DNA from: Adiantum capillus-veneris
Lineage: Eukaryota > Streptophyta > Polypodiopsida > Polypodiales > Pteridaceae
NCBI GenBank assembly: GCA_014529385.2
Contig: CM043969.1
Coordinates: 27,353,446-27,417,445 of the forward strand
DNA length: 64,000 nt
Reading direction: 5' to 3'
Part shown: positions 55,871 through 64,000 of the stretch, piece by piece
Layout of the letters: each line of letters starts with the position of its first letter
How positions within the stretch are numbered: the first letter of the stretch is position 1
Program-made: the position numbers and the translations under genes
The notes under the pieces: model-generated
Database searches by the model: none
Told to the model about the DNA's origin: nothing
The model's input: the letters and a program-made list of their open reading frames with translations, nothing else

Positions 55871-56340
55871 TACATCTGCTCTCACATCATCCAAAGTGAT
55901 AGCATCCCTCCTGTGCTGTCTCATCCGCCAAAAAAAACGCCTACGTACATGCCTTATATGACCACAATGCCAACACACAACATCTCTATGTGTGTGATAT
56001 TGTCCTTTGACTGCAGGCATTCTTTAGACTCATTTGTGCCAAAAGCATTGCACAATCTTTGCCATAACTCTTTAGATGTACATGCATCCAAACCAATGCG
56101 ATATACAGACTCACAAAGGTGTAACCTGATTGTCAAACATGCAACTCATCTAAGTCCTCCCACTCATCGTCAGTCATAGACTTTGGCCTAGCATCCATGC
56201 CCTATAGTGGCAACACCTGGCCCAGCTGAGTCAATGCATCATGCATACCTGCTTTCCATTCCTCAAAGTTTGAACCATCAAAATTTGTATGGAAAATCAC
56301 AAACCTTGACAATGATGTACATGCCAAATCCATGGCAATA
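55871..56340 (-). pseudogene. Copia Gag with damaged zinc knuckle
   Basis: The start is near 56331 ('MDLACTSLSRFVIFHTNFDG', then 'SNFEEWKAGMHDALTQLGQV'), followed by 'MTDDEWEDLD' and, in another frame, 'HLCESVYRIGLDACTSKELW', typical of the UBN2 region. The zinc knuckle reads 'CWHCGHIRHVRRRF', with Phe in place of the final Cys. Internal deletions shorten the protein compared with usual copia Gag. Confidence 0.85.
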
Positions 56341-57851
56341 GCTTGTAACAAGACCAAGCACAAATCGATCAACTGACAATAGCCAAATCTTGGCTAACTC
56401 ATACACGAAGTACTATCAAAATACAACATAAGCTGGCATAAGCTGTCTAAGAGACGTATCAGCAAATATTGTGATCAATGTAGCGAACGAGTGAGAAAAA
56501 CCGCTCAAATGATGCCAAAACCCCCGCTCTAATCCAAGAGCACTATGTGGTAATCAATGAAAACTATCATCAACAATATCCCTCCTTAAGAGATTACCAC
56601 ATATATGTCAAATGACGTAATCTGGTGAGCAACAGTCTCACAATGCGATGCCAAAACACTATGGCAAAGCAACCACTGAGTGCCAAATGCAATCAAAACA
56701 CGATTGCAAACCATACGCATAAACAAATAAACCCACAAGAAAAATGTGATAGAGTTTCTGCAGTACTTGGCTATCTAACCATAATAACCATACATGCCAT
56801 AAACATGCTCAAAACCATGAGCAAATCATGCACAAATCCGCACTCAAGCATACATGAGCTGCCCCAAAGTCTCAACTCTTTAAACTTGGAAAACAATCCT
56901 GTCATCCGAGACACAAAGTGCATCAACCGCACTCTACAAGCGAGGCATATACTATCATAAACTTGGATACAAACCAACCAAAATATGACACAAATTGATG
57001 CTCAAGACATCTAAAAATTAGTCACATATGCCATTGCAAGGTAAACAATCTCATCCGCCAAAAATTGCACATTATGTGCATCCACATGGTAATATAAACG
57101 AGCATCACGCATGTACCAAATGTGTATCAAATGAGCATCCAAATCAGCTGAAAATTCAGCTCACAATCATGCTAAAAATGCTTGACAATGTCTTTGCAAA
57201 TCCGTGCACCACACTCTTGAGATCTGCTTAATCGTACAAGTCAATGTACATAACATGTGATGAATCCGACTCTCAAATCCTTACAGTCCACAAGAATGCA
57301 TACATCCACAAAGTGTTCTCAATGTATGCGCATAAATGTTTTGAGAATCTCAACCCGCTCTCTTCACCAGGAAAAACAAGACAATGACAAAGCTCAATCT
57401 CAGCTTTTCGAATGTAGAAAATCACCACAATAGGCATACATAATCTTCAACTTTTTGAATACCCTACAGTCGGTCAGCCATATCTTCCAAACCGCTCAAA
57501 ATTTGCAAAACCTTCCTTCTACAAAGTTGTAGACCACACAAAAACGGTTGGGAACCAAGGGAATGGAGTTGAAATGTGTTGTTTTTACAGGTTGAAACAG
57601 ATCTGTATAAATTTGCAGCTGTGTATCTTAGACCTAAGGTAGTCTGAGTGACATATCTCAAAATTGGTGAAGATTTTGAGAAAACTTTCTTCTGCAAAGT
57701 TGAAGAGGACAAAAAACCGGTCAAAAATTGGGAGAATCGGCTTGAATGAAGATGTTTTGGTAGGTCAAAATAGATCTACAAAAACGTGCTGCAATTTTTG
57801 TTGCTTTTGTGGCTGCTTCCCTACTAAGCTTCAATGGTGCTCCCAATCCCT

Positions 57852-57865
57852 GAGCTCTGATACGA
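57852..57865 (-). promoter_or_regulatory. Primer-binding site of the copia element
   Basis: The minus strand reads TCGTATCAGAGCTC, one mismatch from the tRNA-Met primer site, two bases from the LTR edge at 57868. Confidence 0.88.
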
Positions 57866-57867
57866 GT

Positions 57868-58048
57868 TGAAGTGTGTGAGTAGGATCATGTGTGTGTGGG
57901 AAACAATGGAGAAGAGAGGAGACCTTGTGTTTGCAGGGGCTAAAACTCACTCAGTGTATGTGAGCCCCTTATTCTATTATGTACATAATGAATAAGTATA
58001 GTGGGCGGACACCTGGCCTAACCGGCCACATGGGGCTTTACCCCAACA
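57868..58048 (-). repeat. 5' LTR of the copia element
   Basis: Runs TGAAGTGTGTGAG...TACCCCAACA on the plus strand, next to the primer site, with ATATA immediately outside. It pairs with the LTR at 54466-54657. Confidence 0.93.
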
Positions 58049-58053
58049 ATATA

Positions 58054-58627
58054 TACTCATGAAGAATAGGTAAACAATTACTAGTGTTGGATGCTTCCAA
58101 AACCTGAACTTGGGGTTCTTCATTGAGGAGCCGAGTGTCTACAATGTTGCACTATAAGCAAGGAATTTTTGGGTTTTAACATGCCTAAAAAATCTGCTAT
58201 GAATTCCAAAGACTCTTGCATGATGAGCCACCCCTCAACCATGTTGCCCTCTGGATGCACTCTTTGGTGAACAAACCATTTTAGAGTCTTCATGAAATGC
58301 TATAAGAAGAGCATCCATCGGCTGTGGACGGTTCTTGCCAATGCAACCTCTTCCACCACATGAACTAGCAAATGCATCTAGATTGTGACTAATTTATTTG
58401 GTTTGGTGATTGCCCACAATTGTCGCATATGTCCTTTCTCTTGCAAGTCATCACTTTTTCCTTTTCTTTGCTTCTTTTTTATCATTTTCTTCCAACAAAT
58501 CTTTCTCACATTTGTGAGAATATGCATTGCGTCTACCAACATTATGAGAATCTCTAATTGTTTACCATGGCCTTTTATCACAATCTATAGAGAGAGAGTC
58601 CAAAATTAGATGGGGAGGGAAGAGAGA
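58054..58627. other. Unassigned stretch with possible decayed coding on the minus strand
   Basis: Minus-strand reading across frames gives protein-like phrases such as 'RPQPMDALLIAFHEDSKM' and 'SRFFRHVKTQKFLAYSATL', but I recognise no family. Confidence 0.25.
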
Positions 58628-58647
58628 GGGGGGGGGGGGGGGGGGGG
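58628..58647. repeat. Poly-G tract
   Basis: 20 consecutive G, directly beside the foldback element. Confidence 0.9.
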
Positions 58648-58649
58648 TT

Positions 58650-59104
58650 CATTAGGGAAAATTTGGACTCACAAAGGGGCCTTATAAGGAGGTTGACTTC
58701 CTCTCTCATGTCCAAAGCGGGCGTGCGGTAAAAGTTTTGCAAATCAACTCTAAACTTGGCGGAGATTTGACAGTCAAAATCTACTCTTCAAGCTCTTTCT
58801 ATTGATATATAGCACGCCATTAGATTCTTCATATTTTGAAAGATTCTATTTTTGATTCTCTAGATTCTGATGTGACAATTCCGTCTAGAATCTAGAGAAT
58901 CAAAAATAGAATCTTTCAAAATATGAGGAATCTCGTGGCGTGCTATATATCAATAGAAAGAGCTTGAAGAGTAGATTCTAACTGCCAAATCTCCGCAAGT
59001 TTAGAGTTGATTTGCAAAAAATTTACCGCACGCTCGTTTTGGACATGAGAGAGGAAGTCAAACTCCTTATAAGGCCCCTTTGTGAGTCCAAATTTTTCCT
59101 AATG
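58650..59104. mobile_element. 455-bp foldback (inverted-repeat) element
   Basis: The left arm (58650-58868) and right arm (58887-59104) are almost perfect inverted complements of about 218 bp, separated by an 18-nt loop. Ends read CATTAGG...CCTAATG. Shared blocks include ACTCACAAAGGGGCC, GCACGCC(A/T)..AGATTCTCATATTTT-like text and TAGATTCT at the loop base. No coding sequence is present. The structure is that of a foldback MITE, and its transcript would form a long double-stranded hairpin. Target duplication was not clear. Confidence 0.93.
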
Positions 59105-59676
59105 CATTTCAAATATTACCGTGCTATTGAACATTCAAATTTTAGTGTCTCCCTTTGTTTTGGTGTTTCCCTCCTTAATAAAAATTAAAGAACATTATAT
59201 GAAATTTTCAAATTAAAACATGGATATGAAAACATGGAACAATAGCTAGATATGTGGATAAACATCAAAAAACAACAAAGGCTTGCTGATCCATCCTAAA
59301 GTAATGTATGTGGCTCTACGTAAAGCAAGAATTGTCAGAGATGAGAAGCTAAACATGGCCGGACGACATCTTCTGTTGAGGCATGGGCAAGATAGAGTGA
59401 AGTGTGTCTACATTTTACAAGACGATAGCACCTATGTTAGTCTCGTCAAGCTTTATTTTGCATCAATGTGCACATGGTATACACTTTTGTTATCAATATA
59501 ATTAATCACTACCACGTGATTAACATAATCTAGCATACTTCACAAAACTAGAGAGAGAAAGAGGGGGGAGATAGAGATGAATGGATGACACAACAAAATT
59601 TCATAACCTAAAGTATACATAATGTTAATGAATCATCTCCCAAAAGAAGCATCATCCAATTCTAAGCCCATGGCTC
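59105..59676. other. Unassigned stretch
   Basis: A short plus-strand frame at 59283-59501 has no recognised motif. CACTACCACG near 59507 could be a weak CACTA-type end for the gene that follows, but this is speculative. Confidence 0.35.
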
Positions 59677-60690
59677 CTAAATCAATAAAGAGAGAAATAG
59701 AATTTTCATTTGTGGATGCGTTGGCATATCATCTTTGAATTCATCATCCTCCATCTCATCATCATCATCATCATGGAAAACATCTTCGATAAGACTTGTG
59801 GCCGTTGGACTTGAATCATTGATCTCCCTCTCCTATGTCTCCCCCTTAGCCAAAGTAGGAGGTGGAAGAGGGTCGAACATGGTCTCCACTTCATTAGTGG
59901 TAGAAATGGTTCTCCCTAGAGGTGTTACGGGAATTACAAAGCAAAGTTCTGGTTGGTGGATTGCTAGGATATGGATGACCTATAGAAAAGAATCTCAAAG
60001 TGAGTAACATTTATATAATTAATGTTGCAAGAAAATAAGAATAAAAAAGGTAGTCACTTACCTGCTCACAATTGCGTGGAAAAACTAAATTTCCATACCT
60101 CTTCTTGTGATGCACACTAGAGTCCACCATGTAGATACCATTCTTGCCATCTAGACACATTTGCAAACCACTTGCACTCAAAGATGAAGGTATGAAAGGT
60201 TCTAAAATTAACCTTTAGTATCCTTTCAATAGTTCCATAGTGCGTGATTGCATCACCATTTGTGTCAAAGTTGCCCATGATGCCACAATCCATGGTGGCT
60301 CTACACTCGTCAATGTGGCGTGTACGAAAGTGACGACCCTTTGACCACATAGAGTTAAAGGAAAGGCACTACAAAATAAGAAAATATATTTTATCAATTA
60401 CAAAGATAAAAATCAAGACAAAACTATACAATATAGTTTAGATATATGAGTACTCTACCTTTGGTACGCAACCTCGTGCATACTCCCATTCTTTGTTGGT
60501 GATGTCTTCTCCACGCGCTTTTGCTTCAGTCATTCTCTCATGAATCCACTCCACACTAATGACATGCAAGGTGCCTAGGCACTAGGGGTTCCCTCCTTCC
60601 TCCATGTACTTGTTTCCATGCTTCTCTCTCCTGCAAACACCTTGTCTTTGCCATTGTCCACAAGTCCACCCACTTGGTAATAACCTTTGC
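59677..60690 (-). pseudogene. En/Spm (CACTA) element protein with DUF4216 domain, three exons
   Basis: Exon A (at least 60690-60459): 'HGNKYMEEGGNP', stop, 'LHVISVEWIHERMTEAKARG', 'WEYARGCVPK'. Intron 60458-60369 (GT...TTTTGTAG). Exon B (60368-60062): 'FRTRHIDECRATMDCGIMGN', 'GDAITHYGTIERILKVNFRT', 'FIFECKWFANVS', the DUF4216 domain found in plant CACTA proteins, then after a one-base frameshift near 60150 'HHKKRYGNLVFPRNCEQ'. Intron 60061-59980 (GTAAGTG...CTATAG). Exon C (59979-59677): 'ELCFVIPVTPLGRTI', a stop, then an acidic tail 'EDVFHDDDDDEMEDDEF'. Introns preserve frame, so the model is good, but two stops and a frameshift disable it. Confidence 0.8.
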
Positions 60691-60717
60691 ATTGAGAATA
60701 AAAAAGTTATTGACCAC

Positions 60718-61056
60718 TCAGGAAAGACTCATATCCATGTAAAATAATTTTTCATTGCCACTTGGCAAGTGTGAAGTCATTCTTGCATCCTCGTCAACTG
60801 ACAACATGTGAGGCATTGAGGGCCCAACTTGTGCCAAGCACTCTGCGCTTGCACGATCCACCCTTAGGCTGTACATGCCTCTAACTGAGCCATAGCCGCA
60901 CAAAATATTTGAGTGCTTTTTTTGAGGATGCCAAAGCCCTTCGTTCTCCACATGCTCCAAAGCAATGCGCCTTAAGCCAGCAAGGGATTGTCCTTTAGCA
61001 TTTGGTGCAAGAACAAGGGAGTTTGTCCTTGAGCCATCAATCACGTTCAGGGTCAT
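60718..61056 (-). pseudogene. Upstream open frame of the CACTA gene, unassigned
   Basis: A 112-residue minus-strand frame immediately upstream reads 'RRIALEHVENEGLWHPQKKH', 'RVDRASAECLAQVGPSMPHM' and 'LPSGNEKLFYMDMSL'. It may be a more N-terminal exon of the same CACTA protein. I could not match it to the TNP2 or DUF4218 regions with confidence. Confidence 0.4.
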
Positions 61057-62036
61057 TCAAAGGACCACCGATCATCCCAGTCGTTCTGCACATGCACGAA
61101 AGATAAAATATAATTGAAAAAAAAAAATATTTAGCCATATGTGTCTGTAATTGGAGCTGATCTCTTGAGACAGCTAATTCCAATGTTAGAATATTTCAGC
61201 TAATAGTGTGAGAAGATTTCAAACAGTAGACTGGACAGAAATAAAAAACTAGACTGGAATTTGGATACTAGAATAAGAATCAGACTTATGTACTGAAAAT
61301 AATGTTCAGATTCAGATTCAGAATACTGGACAAGAAGTAAGTGTAACTAGAATATGTGCCATGATTGGGATTATAGATAAAAGATTACTGTGAATATGAT
61401 TTACAAAGAGAGTACAACCGACAACAACTCCCAATGATTCTCAAGTACAAGTGTAGCCAAAGTGCTTACCCAAATGATAACAATTGCCAACCCGATTACA
61501 ATCTAATGGGCCCTATTTATACACTTTGGGTTTACTGTAGTAATTACCATAGTAACTACTAAGTAATTAGCTACCCATCTCCAAAGAGAACATTCCCAGA
61601 TAGTGAAAATATCGAGCCGTCTACAGTGTCCAAAAAACTAAACAATTAATTAGAGAAAATAGTGTAAATAATATTTTTTGATACAAAAAGAGAAAAATGA
61701 CTAAAAATACAAAGAAAATAAAGTGCAATGAGTGCTACAATGTTTTGAATTTTGGCAAAATTCCAAAATTTTTGAAAAATTCCCTGTCTGATTCTGATGT
61801 GAGACTGAAAAATCCATTGTCTGGTTCTGATGTTGGGGATCGGACTTGACCACTGACAGAGTGGCCATACAAAGATTGGGAGAGGCAGCTGAAAAGGCCA
61901 AGGGACTGCGAGAGGCAGCTGGAAAGGCAAAGGTAGAGCTCTCATCAGGCCAAGGTAGAGCTCTCATCTCTACCTTCCAGCTGAGGAAGAAAAATTGCCT
62001 CTGAATTTTGAGATGGAACTACCTAGTATCCTTCCA
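61057..62036. other. Unassigned stretch
   Basis: No coding sequence is recognised. Short direct repeats occur (AAAGGTAGAGCTCTCATC-like text at about 61926 and 61949; 'CTGGTTCTGATGT'-like text near 61788 and 61821). Confidence 0.45.
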
Positions 62037-64000
62037 TTATCCCGTCTTCTGTTTGCCCTTTGAGCTAGAGGGTGCCTGAGAAGTCCCAGTACCAGCATTC
62101 TCCTTCTGAATCAATTGGTAAATGGCCTCCTGCTCAAGCTGATCTGGCCTATTTGTGGTCATCTCTACTTCATAAGGCGTGAGGGAATGATAGGTTTTGG
62201 TGTCAGGATCATAGAGTGTACGACTGCCCTTGGTAATCCTGGTTTTGGCTATCTTATGACAATGCGAAGCAGTATGGATCCATCCTTCTGGAAGAAGCTG
62301 ATTAGTTTTGACTCGAGCTTCGAAAAGAATCTCAGCCATCTCCCTATACTGTGGTGCCAGGCCCGCCTTAGCTGTAATATCCTTTTCAAACAATTTAGAA
62401 GATTCGACAGTAAGTTGCAACAAGTGATTAGTAATCTTGGTCAGGCCTCTGATCTGAATCTTCCACTAACCCATACACATCCCGATCCTATGCATCTCCT
62501 CTTTCAATGCCTGAATACCATTGATTTGGAGAGAATCATTGAACAACGTTTGTCAAGTCTTCCATTCTATAGTCGATCGCTCATACCAATCCTGAAGCTC
62601 ATCAGTAATCTTAAAGTATAAAAGGCAATCAACTCGTTCTAGATGTTGAGGATACAGTGCTGGAAAGAATCTTGGCAGCTCCATCTCTCTTGCTCGAAAA
62701 GCATACAAGAGAACTGGAGAATCAGGCACAAATTCTAAAAAGTTGAGGACAGCCAGGTTCTCTTGCTGCATCATCTTTCTGGTGATTTTCACTAGCTGGA
62801 ACAATTTTCGGAGAGCAATTGCCTGTGCTCCGACTTACATTCTTGTCTGAGGTCCTTTGCTAGTGGCTACTTGATCCTCAAGAATGGCTGTGACTCTCTG
62901 ATCCAAAACTCCTCTGGCAGTTTGCATTTGCACCAAAACTTCCTTTAGCTGTTCCCTAACATCCTTTATACATCTGTAAGTTGGTTTGTTTCCTAGCAAA
63001 AGTTCTAATTCCAGGGCAAGAGAGCGACAATCTGCAGTAGACTATCTTTGCAAATGTGGGTTGGTCACTTTCTCTTCAGCAGCGAGTATCCATTCAGGAA
63101 CTCTTTCCAGCAGCTGGACTGTATTGGGATGTGCAAGTAAATGTCAAGCTTCTTGATCATGAAAAGCCGCTGATTTCCAAAAGAACAGTTACAAATCAAT
63201 CACGAGATCATCATCCTCCAGATACTGTCTGGTTATGGACGCCTGTTGATGTCTCAATTGCATGTTTAGGGTAATAAGTTGCAGTGAATGTTGATGATCA
63301 GCAACTAATCCCTCATCCTGCACTTTCATTTTCCCTTTAGCATCCCTACTAAGCTGAGATTGATCACCCGGCTGATTCCCAATGTGACTAGGCTGCTGTT
63401 CTTCAGTCTGTTGATTACCCGACTGGTGCCCTTTATTTTGGCCTTGTTGGTCTGGCTGTGACTGGCCTCCTTCAGTTGGCCATGTGCCACCAATACCAGG
63501 TCCTGGAGGTGGAGATGGTGGTGGGGCATCATCATCATCCTTTGTATGCCCTTCTTCTTGGTCATCCTCCTCTTTATCAGCTTCGTCCTCCTTGTCTTCA
63601 TCTTCCTGGTCTTCTTCTGCTTCATCTAGAGAAGTCTGTTGCTCAATATAATCCAATATGGCTTGATTCATTAGAGTAGTATTATACTCAGTTACTTTGT
63701 CCTTCAAATCACTCTACATGATTTCCATCAAGGACTTCAAATTTTCTAAACCAAAAACAGCATTGCCTGTTGGATTTAGAATTTCAGCCAAGCTGTTATA
63801 AATGTATCTATCAGTAAGAGAAACCTTCAGAGCTGTATGGAAAATGAACAGGGGGTTGAATTCCACCCGCTTCATTTTAAGCATTGTTTCAGCCCCTTCT
63901 GCATCTCTCAACGCTTCATTCCTTTGATTCTTGATGATCATTATCTCAGATTCAGCCTTGGCTAGCTTCTTATTTAATAACTCATTAACCCTCTCCGAAT
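62037..64000 (-). pseudogene. Unknown large acidic, Gln-rich protein with stops
   Basis: A long minus-strand reading continues past the window end. N-terminal part (64000-63717): coiled-coil-like 'NKKLAKAESEIMIIKNQRNE', then 'TALKVSLTDRYIYNSLAEIL'. After one stop (63714-63716), a strongly acidic run ('EEDQEDEDKEDEADKEEDDQ', 'DDDDAPPPSPPPGPG') and a Gln/Gly/Ser-rich segment reach a stop at 63189. Later parts read 'VREQLKEVLVQMQTARGVLD', 'LNFLEFVPDSPVLLYAFRAR', 'KAGLAPQYREMAEILFEARV' and end 'PSSSKGKQKTG'. Composition suggests a nuclear or Gag-like structural protein. I recognise no family; a retroelement ORF1/Gag is the leading guess. Confidence 0.5.

Larger units (their letters stand above)
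54466..58048 (-). mobile_element. Complete, internally deleted Ty1/copia element
   Basis: Two LTRs of 192 and 181 bp bound a 3.58-kb element flanked by ATATA on both sides (54461-54465 and 58049-58053), a 5-bp target duplication. Primer site and polypurine tract are in place. Gag, protease and a piece of the RT/RNase H end remain; integrase and most of RT are missing, since pol occupies only about 1.3 kb. LTR divergence by eye is substantial, so the insertion is old. Confidence 0.92.

Overview
The window reads as repeat-rich intergenic DNA from a land plant nuclear genome. I found no intact, confidently functional host gene. Nearly everything recognisable is a plant-type transposable element in some state of decay: Ty3/gypsy elements with an extra archaeal-type RNase H (Tat-like), other Ty3/gypsy elements, a chromodomain-bearing chromovirus, Ty1/copia elements with tRNA-Met-type primer sites, a PIF/Harbinger transposase pair, an En/Spm (CACTA) protein with introns, several MITE-like or foldback elements and two tRNA-derived SINE candidates. 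Long CT/AG, TG/CA, poly-C and poly-G tracts lie between them. The chromovirus at 47.5-50.3 kb has an integrase that, from memory, looks like the Tcn1-type chromoviruses known from fungi and non-seed plants. A fern, lycophyte, moss or gymnosperm is therefore plausible, but this is inference.

Layout. 1-4 kb: plus-strand Tat-like pol tail, split by a 299-bp inverted-repeat element, then its 3' non-coding/LTR region. 4-12 kb: mostly unassigned DNA, with a weak HAD-like ORF, palindromic GAGCTC/GTCCGCG cassettes, a 65-bp tandem repeat and a 403-bp TA-flanked inverted-repeat element. 12.2-16 kb: second Tat-like pol (RT thumb, RNase H, archaeal RNase H, integrase with a lost catalytic Asp). 16.3-19.75 kb: minus-strand copia gag, and a copia LTR with primer site inserted directly beside a gypsy RT. 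19.75-24.2 kb: plus-strand gypsy with two successive HHCC-like motifs and a retropepsin-like ORF after the integrase. 24-29.3 kb: unassigned DNA and a coiled-coil, gag-like ORF in pieces.

29.36-34.24 kb: a 4.9-kb LTR-like unit with 5-bp TTGGT target duplications, holding about 14 copies of a 152-bp tandem repeat. 36-38.7 kb: Harbinger Myb-like ORF and transposase. 39-40.1 kb: SINE candidate and two oppositely oriented compound microsatellites. 40.6-46.1 kb: minus-strand gypsy with gag, PR, RT, RNase H and IN, an extra leader ORF, primer site and 789-bp LTR. 46.5-47.47 kb: SINE candidate, simple repeats, a 36-bp-arm hairpin and a CACTA-like terminus. 47.47-50.34 kb: plus-strand chromovirus with chromodomain, whose LTR carries a dense array of heat-shock-element motifs just upstream of its TATA box. 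51-54.4 kb: Tat RNase H scrap, duplicated microsatellite block and a tRNA-Asp-type primer site. 54.47-58.05 kb: complete but internally deleted copia element with ATATA target duplications. 58.65-59.10 kb: 455-bp foldback element. 59.7-61.06 kb: CACTA DUF4216 pseudogene with canonical introns. 62.0-64.0 kb: minus-strand ORF for an unknown acidic, Gln-rich protein with several stops.

The genes do not form a pathway; they show nested insertion. The most interesting signals are the heat-shock-element array in the chromovirus LTR, the giant LTR with a satellite-like array, the retropepsin-like ORF downstream of integrase, and the near-perfect foldback element.
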